Shown one piece after another: positions 10,901-22,635 of a DNA stretch of 64,000 nt (the stretch's first letter is position 1; each line of letters starts with the position of its first letter). The DNA is from Saururus chinensis. Lineage: Eukaryota; Streptophyta; Magnoliopsida; Piperales; Saururaceae. The position numbers and the translations under genes were made by a program. The notes below the pieces were generated by a model. The model saw only the letters and a program-made list of their open reading frames with translations, was not told the DNA's origin and did no database searches. Location: positions 12,208,501 to 12,272,500 of the forward strand of contig CP141146.1 of assembly GCA_035235625.1 (NCBI GenBank), given 5' to 3'.

Positions 10901-13900
10901 ACTCATGCCTCTATATGTGTCATACCACATGCATGGAATTCTTTTCAACTTATTGAGTTGAGTGAGCATACCATATGCCATGAAATAAAATGTTATGAAC
11001 TACTTATGCATCATGAATGTCCACTAAAGGAGCATACGTATCACACACATCATATTAACCAATTCAGGAAGATCTTACTTAATCCCCTTAGTATTTCCCT
11101 ACCAAGAGTATAAACCCTAAGTCATTACTCTAAAAATCTAACTTGACTACCTCAATGTCATAGTTAAATCATTCTTGAAACAACCAAAATCATTCAGCCA
11201 AAAATGTATTTAAGTGAATTACATATCATAATTTACAAAAATATAAGCAATCATTTCCACTTAACCCAACACCCTTGGCAAAAAGGGCATGTAATGGACC
11301 CCTGTCTACAGCCAGCACCGGTCTTGATGGCATTACCCTGCTCCACCAAAAAGTTATCGGGAGCCCATTTGGACTATTTCAGTCATGAGATACCTTTTAA
11401 ACTACAAATTTATGCAATTTACCATCTTGCCCCTACCAATGTTACACTAATTAGCAAAATTAAACTCTACTCATAAGTTCTCTACTCACTATGGGGTCTT
11501 CTCGGGCTATGAAAAGAACATTCAAATCGATTGAAAGTAGAGTATTTAAAACCTTAGTCAAATCAGACATTCAAAGTAGCAAATTGCCTGCCTAAGTCCC
11601 TTGTAGGGAAAACCCTAATTCCTTTATTTTCCAAAACTTATATTTTTTGGAAAAATTCTTAAATAAATCTGATTAATCTAAAATTTTGAAAACTATAAGT
11701 ACCATGGGTCTAGGACCCAAAATTAAATTGTAGGCCTAGTCTGGTTATTTTTTTCCCATATTATTGCAAATTAGTACAACACGAAAATTCTAGGGCAGTT
11801 AGGGTTCCTAAAGACATATCTAAGTCAATTGGAGTCCAAATTGACTCGGGGTTTTTGACCCAGCACTATGATTCAAAGTATAGGTCTGTTTGGTCCTCGG
11901 GAATCAGGAAAGACTAGAGAACTTAAAATATGGAAATTTGGACTTCTTCCGTTTTCAAAAAATCTAATAATTTGATAAACTATGAGATTTCTTTAAAAAA
12001 TTCACAATTGAAACTAGACTCTTTCAAAAATATATGATAATTTTCCTAAGGCCATTCTATGAGTTTTTGGTTCTGAAACATAAGTCAGAACTCGAACAAA
12101 TGAGATCTAACAAAATTCTGACTCTGGAAATAGATCGATGATTCATCAATGAAAACCTCACCAATACTTGAAATTGTTTCTAGGAAGAGTAGGAATGTCT
12201 CTAAACTCTCACAAAAATTCCGGATTGATTTGAGCACCAGTGGGTGCTTAATGAAATCCAAGGTTAAAAAATATTTTTCAAATTATTAAAATATAACCCT
12301 ACTAATTGAATTCATTAAAAACTTGAAAACCTTAATCATAAGCCTAAGAAACATACTAAAATCTCGTGTATCATGTCATACTAATCATATATCACATGCT
12401 TGAAAACTAACACATAACAAAACATCAAAATCTCACAGCTTAACATGGGATCATACCATATATGGTATGATTCACACAAATAAACCAATCTACCTACTTC
12501 ATTATAATTCAATTATAGAGGAGGTAGTTGCTACCTCTTCACAAGGGAAACTCTTCCAACTTTGAGTTACTAGCTTTGGATGGGGAGTCCTCCTTCTTCT
12601 CCAAGCTCTAAAGGTGCTTCAATGACTTCAAACTTCAAAGCTCCAAGAGAGGTGGACAAGGGATGGGTTGGCTAGGGTAAGGAAAATAGAGAAGGAGAAG
12701 AGAGAGTATTTGTCCAAGGGAGAAAGAGGGAAAGAGAGGAGTGGGTTGGGGGAGAGGGAGAGAGGGCATGCTTTTTGTGGGGTCTCCTATCTTGGCTAAG
12801 ATTTTCCATTCAAAAGATTCTTCCAAATCCTATTCCAAGTTGGTTTCCTGATTTGAACTGATCCTTTCATTCAAATAGATTTCTGCCTATTTGGGTAGCT
12901 TGGCACCAAAGCAAGGGGCTAGGAAGGCTGGGCATTCACTAGGGCACACACCAGGTCCATTTTAGGCCCAATAGCTTGCTAAAGTGACTAATGTTGGCCT
13001 TGCCTCTTTTAAGTTGGGGTGTAGTTGTAGTGGCCAGCCGAAAGCTGCCCGTGACGGCGATAAAATGTGAGAGTTTAATATCTATCTAATCAACCTTGTG
13101 GTCCACTAAATTACTCTTAACCTTAGTACTTTAAAAGGTAAGAAATTAAGAGTTATAGCTTATATGCACATAAATTTGTTTTAAAAGCGAATACAACAAA
13201 ACCTAATAACTAAGCATATTCATGATTAAACTAATCATCATTTAAACCATAATCATGCAAACACACAAGCAAACACATGATTTTTATATGGAAAACCCAT
13301 GCACTAGCAAGTAAGACCTTACATGACATAAGTAGCCCACGACGGCGGTAAAATGGCCCTCTGGGGGAAACAGAAGAAGTGTCAAAACAACACTGGAGAG
13401 GGGAAATGAGGGCATGGGGAAGGAGATTTGGGTCGTATGTAGGGTGGTGAAGTGGTGGTCTGCCAAAAATGGCTCATGGCAGTGGCTTGACCATGCTCTG
13501 GTGGCAATTTTGAGCAAAAACAAGAGGAATGGGGGAGGGGTGTCCCATAGATGAAAAGGGGGAGGAAGGGGAGGTGGCGGCAGCCTAGACCGGCCATCCC
13601 AAGCCCTGGCGGCCAGATAGCGAGGTTCCATTGGAGAAGCAGTAATAGCGCACCCGAGAGAGGACAAAGGGGTGGCTCAAAACGTCCAACTCAAAGCTAT
13701 TGCGGTTGAAGCAACTGTGATCCACTTTTCTCTTTTGTTCTTTTATTTTTTTTTTTAACCTATTTATGCATCATACCTCCAAATCACTCCCCAAAACTGT
13801 CCTCCTTCACGCCAAAGCCTCCCACAAACACACTGAAGCCCTCATTTTTGCCCTAGAATCTACTTTTTTTCACTTGAGAGCCCTCTCACAAGCACCGAAG

Positions 13901-13977
13901 CCTTAAATTAAGAGTCAAGACACTAAATTAGGCGTTGAACCCACATAAACATACGAAACCCTTCTACTTACGACTAA
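10901..13977. other. No gene seen; probable retrotransposon debris
   Basis: AT-rich sequence with no supported gene. The minus-strand text near 11640-12060 and 12180-12260 is reminiscent of long gypsy LTR or leader sequence, but no terminus or domain could be fixed. Purine-rich patches at 12640-12780 and 13380-13590 create long but unconvincing minus-strand frames. Confidence 0.4.
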
Positions 13978-15079
13978 GGGTATGTTTGTTTACCTTAATC
14001 AGATCTTAATTGATTAAGTATCTTATAAGTAATGTAAAAGCCGACTTATAAGACTGTTTGTTTTGAACTTATATCTGAGCTGATTAAGTTAAAAAGTAAG
14101 CTCACGTTATTTATTTTGTCCACGAAATCAGATGAGTTTCGCCGGCTGATTTGCTGAAAATCCATTGCGATTTCCGTCCCCCGCCTCCTTCTCCTCTTCC
14201 ATCCTTCACCTACCATATTCCATGGCTGAAGCCCTCTCTCATTTCTACCTCCATAGTTGAACAGCAGGTCCTTCTCTCTCTTTCTCTCTCTCTCTCTTTC
14301 CTCCTCTGTACGAGATCTCTCGCTACGGTTTTCGTCCCTCTCTGGTGTTATTTCTGCTCCCCAGCTCACGCATGATGTGCGTTTTTCTGTTAATGGTGAA
14401 ATGTGGGTTTCCGTCCCTCTCTGGTGTTGTTTTTGGTGTTATTTCGCTACGACTGTATGCTGCCGGTGGTAATTTTTGGAGCAGTTTTGATCTGAAGTGT
14501 CTTCTCTTGAGTAGTTCAAAACACCAGATTTGGGATGCAGATGAAGAGAGTCGATTGAACTGAGTTGACTGTAATCGTTACAGAGTGTTATTCTAGCGTT
14601 CCCTGCGAAACGTTGGAAATGGGGAAAAGTGTGGAGATTTGGTGGGTTCGATTCTATGGTACCCTTTTTTTGGAGGGGCTTTTGGACTGAGTTCTTTATT
14701 TTTGGCTTTATTGGAAGCTTGTCTGTGAAGTAATCAAGCTTGGTCTGTGGGAAATGGCTGCCTTTTCATTGAGTTTTAGTGGGTCTATTGCGCTCTCTTA
14801 ATGTTGTGAAATATGAATAGAGTCTTCTTTTTCCTTTTTGAGAGATTGTAGCCTTTCACTGATGCGGTCTTGTCAAGGACTGCTTCTGTGATGGTTGGAA
14901 GTTGATGACTCATCTCAGCTTTTGACAGATTCAGCAGCTCGGAGATGTTCTCAACACTACTTCGATCGTAGTAATTTGTAATGTTTGGTCTTACCATTTG
15001 AAAACATTTTGATGGCTACTTAAATTTCTGATTTCGTATACGAAATTATTTGTTTCATGGGATTTCGGTAGCTTTTGCA

Positions 15080-15400
15080 ATGGAGGATATAGGTCTGTTC
15101 CGACAAGGATGGGAATGGGTCCAATCCCAGAAGCACCTCTTCTTGGGAACACAGATGGCAATTAGATGCTTCAGAGACAAAATTGCAGTTTTTCCCGATT
15201 GCCACTGGCCAGTGGTTTCAAATTGGTCTATGAAGTTTGGGAAATTTCTGTGGGTGTTGCTTTTACAGTGGAAAGACTCCATTGTTAAGGGATCTGGTTC
15301 TCTGCTGCGGCTGGGTCCGACGGCTTTGCTTCTTACAATGTGGAGTTGTTTTCTGAGTATGGCATCCTTGTCTTGCCTTGTATACGTGCTTCTTATCCTG
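15080..15400 (+). pseudogene. First-exon fragment of a plant membrane DnaJ protein
   Basis: The 107 codons from ATG to a GT donor at 15401 read MEDIGLFRQGWEWVQSQKHL through LLTMWSCFLSMASLSCLVYV. This is the N-terminus of the plant DnaJ family typified by Arabidopsis At1g16680 (recalled), which has membrane segments before its J domain. The hydrophobic segment is at residues 83-106. The upstream 14150-15079 looks like that gene's 5' UTR and leader intron: a pyrimidine-rich tract of TCTCTC repeats, then intron-like sequence. The rest of the gene, including the J domain with HPD, is absent, so this is a truncated copy. It may retain promoter activity. Confidence 0.65.
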
Positions 15401-16046
15401 GTATGTTCTTGCAATTTGATTGTTGATTCAATTTTTCTTTGCTTCATGTTTTTCATTATTGTCTGAAGACTAAAAAAACCATAGATGTATTCTGCTGAGG
15501 CCAATTGTGCTCCTACATATCATGATTTACAGAGCGATGAATGCATTTTGAGGCAATTGACTTTGTTATCACACTCGTCCTCCAAAATCCTTCCTATGAG
15601 AGCTGCACAAATAAGATATTATTGACCAATCTTCCCCCCCATAAGTGTTTTCCTTTGTTTGACCTCTAATTTAGACAAAATGGCAAGCATTTTGGAGGGG
15701 GATGTAGCTTTGATTCTTTGACAAATTGCATCCTCAAACACTTTTTGTTTATTCTGTAAAGTTGGCTGTTTAGTTGGAGGGAATTTCGAAATATTTTTAG
15801 TTATTGGCCATTGAATTTAAAAGCATGGTGTTTTTTCTGCGTACAAAGCAAAAACAGTGTATCCCGTGACATTCAGCATTGCGGCATGGCCAGATGGAGT
15901 CTAAGAAATAGACCATTCTTGTCGACGGGCCTCCCTGATCAGCCACACTAAGTATTTCTTGTGCATATCTCCTTGGTGATTGAGTTTTTCACAGTTGAAC
16001 ATGCAAGGTTTATGGTTATGCTAATTGTGTAGAAAAACTGTTGCAG

Positions 16047-16149
16047 ATCATTAAGTTATATGAGAGATGCCTCATTGTGCATGGAGGCTTGTGGAAGTAT
16101 GGAGCTTGCAGAAAATGCAGTAGCCCGTTCTACTGAAGTCTTTGTTAAG
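16047..16149 (+). pseudogene. PRP39 (pre-mRNA splicing factor) exon fragment
   Basis: An isolated exon between a TTGCAG acceptor and a GTATGA donor. The first part reads IIKLYERCLIV. After a deletion of about 40 bases in the expected TPR/HAT-repeat stretch, another frame gives MEACGSMELAENAVARSTEV. Both match the HAT-repeat region of PRP39, a U1 snRNP-associated protein. The deletion shifts the frame, so it cannot encode a working piece. No other PRP39 exon was found nearby. Confidence 0.65.
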
Positions 16150-16665
16150 GTATGATATCCAAACATTTCTTTCATGGTAAAGTGTAGGATAATTCTTACC
16201 TGTATTCCATTGCCAGAGGTTTGTCCTCTCTGGCCTTTAGTGGACAATTTCATGTCCTTGTATGAGATGATAGACTAATTTTGTATTGCTAATGGTCAGT
16301 TTATATTATAGTAGAAATGCAACATTAATGTTCAAATGACTAACAGTGTAATATAATTTTATACATACAGAGGATCCTAATATGTCTTTGTTCAAGCGGA
16401 TTGAATATCTAGATTCACTTGTGGAGAAATTTATAACTTTGCAGCCAGATAATTTATTTCTTGTTGGGCAAAAAGGAAATCCCATATACACAAAATGAGT
16501 GTTGTATAGATGTGAATATTACCGAGAATCATAATAGAAGGACCACACAAGAACCCAGGAAAATTGCCAGCCTGTCATGATTGTAAAATATATGAAATGA
16601 GCAGTTTCTAATGATGTTCCTGCTTAGAGATATTTACCAGTTATGTCTGAGATTAATATTATAAA

Positions 16666-18634
16666 TGTAACGACCCGTTTTTCGGTTACGCTTAACCCGA
16701 GAGGGTTAAGGGTAATTCAGTAGTTTGAGATTAATGTTAAGGGGTTTCATTAAATGAAATACCCATAGCCAGGTAGAGCTTGGCATAACGAGCGTAACGA
16801 TTCGAAGAACGTGCAAAACGGAGGTCGGGACCAGAAGTTACGATCTCGACGAGCGTAGAAAATAGGCGGGACCCACTTAGAAATAGTGTGATTTGCTACT
16901 TTAAGTGGGTTTATATTGAAGGGCTCGTCGATACGAGTCCATCGGTACCAAGAACGCGCGAATCCGAATCCGGGGTAGGAAGTTGCGCACGTTTGAAGTT
17001 TTATAACAAAAAAATAATAGAAAATGGCGCGCGGCGCGCGCCGCAACGCGGATCGGCGCGAGCCAGCGCGCGGTCGCGAAACCGGGCGCGGCGTTTCTGC
17101 GGCACGGGCGCGAGCCGCGCGTTACCGCAGGCGCCGCCGGTTTCGGCGGCTCGGGGCTTATTTAAACCCCATTTTTCATTCATTTTTCACCCAGATTTTC
17201 TCTCACCCCCTTTCTGACCGTTCTGAAGCCGATTAAGGCCGTTCAAGACCCGTTTCCTACTAAATCGAGCGTGCTCTACGCGATGGAGGGGTTCTTTCTT
17301 CGAGTCGGAGTCCATATAAGGAGGAAACGCCCCGAGACAAGGAGAGGTTCTGCCCGAGCACCGACAAACTTCTTTCTCCCCGTTCTTAAGCATCCTGACT
17401 CCGATTTAGTCCATCCAAGAGGCGTTCTTGACTAAATCAAGTATGTTCTACATGATGGAGAGGTCCGTTCTTTGAGTCGATAACTATATAAGGAGAAAAT
17501 ATCCCGAGACAAGGAAAGGCTCCGCCCGTTATCTTCAAGCACCGAACAAGAAGTAAGGGCCCAGAGCAAGACAGGGTTCTGTCCAAAGTTGTCGGGCTAC
17601 ATCAAGAGAAGTAATCCAGAGTATGGGAGGTTCTCCGTCTCACGCTCACAAAGACGTAAAACGAGAAGAGTCTCTGGCAAGGAAGACGTTATACGTAATC
17701 TTTCGACACAAGACGAAGAACGTATGGAGACTAGAGGAAGTTTCTTTTATATCTTCGAATCTGAAGGGGAGGATGCTCATACGAGCAACTCCGAATACCG
17801 CTACCTTACGAGTCATGAGGGCAGTAAGCATTTCTGATCTCCCATCTTAATTATGCCATGATGTGTGTCATACCATGATGCGTGCTATGCCATGTTACGT
17901 GTTTATATGCCATGATGTGTGTCATGCCATGATGTGTGCTATGCCATGATGCGTGTTTATATGCCATGATGTGTGCTATGCCATGATGTGAGCTTATATG
18001 CTATGATGTACGCTTATATGTTATGAAATGTGATGTCTTGCTCTAGGGTAGAGCAAGACGTGTGTGTGTGTGTCCGGTCTCGGCTCAGTGATAGAGCGAG
18101 CCGGTTGATGTGCTCAATCTCAATTCAGTGATGGAGCGAGATATGTGTATGTGATTTTAATCCCGCTCTATGGTAGAGTGAGATGTATGATTTCGTTAAT
18201 TTATTAACTTCCGCTTGACTCCGATTTACGACGAGTTTTTGTATACTTCCGATTAAATATTCGGAGATACGTATGTTATACGATTTTGTGATGCTTATTG
18301 TATATAGTAGCCATTAGGCAGAACTACGTTCGGATTCGATCGTATTGGAATAATATCCAATACGTACGTAGGCAACCAACGGCAATGCAACGTTGGCCCG
18401 ATCTAAATCATTATAAATAATATGTTTTATTCTGTTTTACACGCGATGAACTATGAAGCTTCGTTGTGTGTAAATGGTCGTTACAACCTAAGTCTACGTA
18501 CGAGGAAGCCTTAAGCTCCGTAGTGCGTAGGCGAACGTTGTACCTCTCGCACTCAAACGATGATTCCTGGCTTAAGGAAAATTTCAAATTCCTATTAGTG
18601 ATTTTGTGGGCCCGGCTCGAGTCGGGTCGTTACA
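16666..18634 (+). mobile_element. Solo LTR, 1969 bases, Ty3/gypsy-like
   Basis: The ends are perfectly inverted: TGTAACGACCCG and CGGGTCGTTACA. The 5-base duplication ATAAA flanks it (16661-16665 and 18635-18639). There is no internal coding region, so it arose by LTR-LTR recombination. Inside are a very GC-rich stretch (17020-17160), two diverged tandem copies of about 140 bases (17233-17525), each with a TATATAAGGAG-like box, and a CCATGATGTGTG minisatellite (about 17857-18035). The perfect duplication and clean ends argue for moderate age. Confidence 0.93.
17857..18035. repeat. Minisatellite inside the solo LTR
   Basis: About ten units of TATGCCATGATGTGTG-like sequence, 16-22 bases long and differing by small changes. 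Confidence 0.85.
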
Positions 18635-18824
18635 ATAAATGTAGAGGATGGTAGCATAAAGAATAATTTGTCCTAAATGCATAAAGGATTGTGCTTTATG
18701 CTGCATTGTTGCTGAAGTTGATAGCTATGACCAGTAAGACCCTTGCCAATTTTATTTGTGCTTTTATACGCTGCTAACTTGTTTTTTGTTCTACATGCAA
18801 GGTAGTGTTGTACAAGGGACGTAT

Positions 18825-21800
18825 TGTAATGTCCCTGATTTTTCTACGATTTTCTGTGATTTTTCTGCTATTTTTCTGGCCATTTTCGGCGGGAAAATAC
18901 GATGCTTTGGCATATTCGTATTTGTGTATTTCCCTTGTATTTATACCCGTAGAGTCAGGTGTGGGGCTTAGTCGTGGGCCGTAGGCTTCGCCACGCGCTT
19001 ACGGTGCGAGTTTTGGAGGTGCGACGCGTGAACGGTAAGTGAACGCGCATTAGGGACGTGGATGTAAAAATTAAAAAGAAGTTACATATATAAGTATGAA
19101 ATCCGGATCGGAATTCAGAAACGACTTCCAGAAGAAAAAAATTCACGTCCAGTGGTTTTTTTAGAAAACCCGAGCTTGATTCCGGTCGCTCCGTTCTCCC
19201 TCCTCCGTCGTCGGATTTCGACGGTTCTTGTCCTGATCTGCTTTGCCTCACCGCCACGAGTCCATAGACACCGGCTATGACCGCCGCCACTGCCTCTTCG
19301 CTCCTACACGAGGTACCGAACCTTTTTCGGGATTTTTCTCTTCTTTAATCCCGTTTTTGAACTGTGGGTGTGCGATTTTGACGTCGTTTGCGGCTGCTCT
19401 CAACTAGACTTGTGTTTAGTTGGCCGCTAGGAACCCATAGGCGCTGGCTAGAGCCGCCGCCATGCTTTCTTCGCTCCGTGGTGAGCTACCGAATTTTTGG
19501 TCGGGTTTTGTTCACATTTTTCATCTCACTGTCCGTGAGATTTTTTTGAGACGCCGGGATTTTCGGTCGTCGTCCGGCCACCGGATAGACTCCGTCCAGC
19601 CTACCTCGACCCAGTGTCAGTAGGGGGTTGTCGTTTCCGACCCCGCCCTGCCTCTATTTGCCTTGCTCCGCCCGATTAGACGTTTTGGGTGCGTCTCGGG
19701 TCGTTGTCATTGGCGAGCCGTGGGCCATTTGGCCATCGTGGGCTCTGCCCCGGTTCAGCGACAGTGAGGGTCAGCCTCACTTGGCCCGATTATACTCCGC
19801 TCGGAGTGGGTCGCTTGCCTTTGCCCTATATCGTGCGAGATGCACAGCCACCGCACTACGTGTGTTAGTTGTGGGTGGCGATCGGCGATGTCGCCGTTTT
19901 GTTCGGCCACCACTTCCTGGCCCTAGCTCCGTTGCCCCTTTGAGGGCTTTGGGTCGCCACTGTCCGACCCATCTCCCCCTAGAGTGGCACTTTTTGGCCG
20001 CGTGTGCATGTGGCTACGCGTGCATTTTTGGGTTTAGGCGCCGTATTTGTGCCGCCTGACCATCGGATGGCTTTACCACCGAGTGGAGTTGACCACTAGA
20101 GTCCTCCACCTCTCCACTGTCCTCGAGCGTTGCCCCACGCTCTCCGCCCTTATGTGGGCCTTTGTTGACCGAAATCGTCGCCGTAGGGTGCTGTCCACGG
20201 CCGATTTCGACGTCTTGTGGCCGGTTGAGCACGTCTTAGCCACAGGCCGATCTTCAGTGGGTACACCCTCGACTTTTGGTCGCACTGCCACTTATGTTGG
20301 CACGACATTTCTCCCGGCCGCCCCTAGTGTGCCGCCGTGATTTGCGGACTTTGTCGCTTTGACATCTGACACTCCATTTGGCCGTGAGTAGTTCCGGCAC
20401 TTCCTAAATCCTCGGGACAACAACTCTCTCAACTAGGCAACGATTTTGACCGTCAGCTCCGTCGTCGACGCCGCCACCGTCGTGTGCTCGCCATCGAACG
20501 TCATGATTACGAGGTAGGGGAGCTTTGAACTCGTAAATTCATGATAGCATGCTTTGAATGAGTAGTAGCATGGTAGGATTGTATGATTCCATGCTTTGGA
20601 TGTTAAGTGACGATCTGATTGCATGATGTACGTGTAAGCACGAGTGTATGGTATGTTGAAATGCATATGACATGCATGTTGGCTGTAAGTACGTTGGATG
20701 TATGTATGTGCTAGTGATGGCTAGCGGGTTTGTTGGTAAGTTTAGTACGTTGATTGAGTATGTGCTAGTGGCACTGTATGTTTTTCTGCCCAAGAGTGGC
20801 AATGGCACTATAAGACCCATTATGGTGGGCGATTGTATGGCACTATAAGACCCCTTATGTGTGGGCAATTGTATGACCCCTTATGTGTGGGTGTATGTTT
20901 GCGCGCTCAGGTAAGTAGTATCATGGACCTACTCTTACCTGTTTGATCCTGTGCCCCATGAGCACTGGTGTGCCTTACCTTCGGAAAAGTCCATGGCGTC
21001 TAGTCACTCCCCGGAGGTTAAGGTGTTGCCTCTGTGGCATTCCTTTCCATCTCAACTCTAGAGCTGATTAGTTGTAATGAGCTTCAGCGGTCGATAGTAT
21101 GCGTACGTCTGTACGATTATGTGTGTGAGTACGACTGTATGAGTATGAGTTTGAGCACGACTGTAAGCGTATGTGTATGAGAACGACTGTAAGTGTATGT
21201 GTATGAGAACGACTGTAAGTGTAAGTTTCAGAGTAAGACTGTAAGTGTAAGATGTGCGAGTAAGGTTGCACGAGTAAGTGTAAGCTGTACGAGTAAGGTC
21301 GTACAGGTATGTGTAAGCTGTATGAGTGAGAATATGATTGTACGAGTAAGGTCGTACAAGTATGCGTATGTTGTATGAGTATGCGTACGATGGTACGAGT
21401 AAGTTTGTAAGACCCTGGATAAGGGTGTTTGTGTAAGTTTTGTTTGATGGTATGACTTTGACACGATGGTGCATTTGGTTTGTTTGTATGCGTATGAGCA
21501 TGATGTTTGTATGCCTATCTGCTTCATGTTTGAGTTGCATGAATGTATGTTTTTATGAACTTTTGAGTTCACCGTTTGGGATTTCCCCTACTGGGTATTT
21601 TCCTACTGAGTATGAAAATACTCACCTTACCATTTTTAGCCCCGTGGTTCGGGAGGCTTTTGCAGGTGTGTGTTGGAGAGCTCCTGGAGATGGACACTCG
21701 TTTCAGCGGTGGATTGATTCCCGTTGACTCAGGTATATGCTTGACTCACTGTGAGTTTATTTGTGCCACGATCCGATGTATTGGGTGAGACGAGACATTA

Positions 21801-22143
21801 AGATGTATATTTTGGACTTTCATTTGGATTAGTGTGTGGACTGTTATGGGACTTGCACTCAGGGATGCCTAGGAGTGTTTTGTATTTAAAAGTCTATGAT
21901 CATAGCGAATTTAATTAAATGCGTGTGTTTTCGAGTAGCGCCTGATGATATTTGCTTTGGCCGTACGATGTTTGACCATGTGATGAAAATATTTGGATGG
22001 AAAATGGATGTGTAGTGTTTTAAATTATAAACTGTTTTATCAGGTTTTGATTTTGTCATTTTTCCTCCGATTTATAGACGTTATATTGCAAAAATTTTCC
22101 GTGAATTTTTAAGGAAAATGTGTGAAAAATCTCGGGCGTTACA
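18825..22143 (+). mobile_element. Solo LTR, 3319 bases, long-LTR Ty3/gypsy type
   Basis: It starts TGTAATGTCCCTGATTTTTC and ends AATCTCGGGCGTTACA. The perfect 5-base duplication CGTAT lies at 18820-18824 and 22144-22148. A TATATAAG box sits about 260 bases in (near 19087). A GC-rich leader follows (19150-20450), then a GTACGAGTAAG-type minisatellite (21080-21410). LTRs over 3 kb beginning TGTAAT are common in Tekay/Del-type chromoviruses; that assignment is inference. The long open frames inside are by-products of GC content and repeats. Confidence 0.93.
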
Positions 22144-22635
22144 CGTATATTCTTTAATTTGGTTCCAGATATAAGTACTCATAAATCTGGTCCTATGGCA
22201 TGTCTTATGGTATCAAAGGGGTGGAGGGGGTCAGGCTTGATCGGGCTTCTTTATTTTGTGTAATTAGTGTATTAAATATTTTGGCAACAACAATGTGTAA
22301 TGACTAATGAGTGATATCAATTGAACACAAGAGATAATGATGTTTTTTTTCTTTTTTTTTATTTTTGAAAAGGAATAGATCCTAGAATTAACTGAGGTCA
22401 ACTTTATCACACTGAAGCTTAAATTGAAGATCCAAGTTGCAGTTTTTAATCATTTATGAATGTCCTAACCAGTTTATAGACGTTTCTCGATTCTTATTTA
22501 AATTCAGCTAATTCAGCTTCAGATTCAGTTTCAAATTAGCTAATTCAGTTTCAGATTCAGCTAAATCAGATAATTAACTTTTCAGCTAATTAAGATAACT
22601 TTTCAGATTCAGATTCAGCCAAAATAAATGGACCC

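Larger units (their letters stand above)
13978..22635. mobile_element. Candidate composite hAT-like element carrying host gene fragments
   Basis: The left end GGGTATGTTTGTTTACCTTA is followed by AGCTGATTAAG-type motifs. The right end, read in reverse, is GGGTCCATTTATTTTGGCTG followed by repeated AGCTGAA and TTCAGATTCAG-type motifs. Terminal similarity plus dense subterminal repeats suggests a non-autonomous hAT. Inside are a DnaJ-protein first exon and a PRP39 exon, separated by spacer. Removing the two solo LTRs leaves about 3.4 kb. No 8-base duplication could be matched. The segment could therefore instead be ordinary intergenic DNA with two separate gene relics. Confidence 0.33.

Noticed and set aside
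17857-18035. Repeats considered as a CRISPR-like or regulatory array
   Set aside because: The units have no unique spacers, differ in length and lie within an LTR: an ordinary minisatellite.
18955-20340. Long open frames on both strands (for example 19628-20059 and 20047-20340)
   Set aside because: They lie in the GC-rich leader of the 18825-22143 solo LTR. They overlap each other in several frames and show no domain.
21058-21572. Minus-strand frame of 160 residues rich in Thr, Tyr, His and Leu
   Set aside because: It is produced by the GTACGAGTAAG-type minisatellite in the LTR, not a protein.
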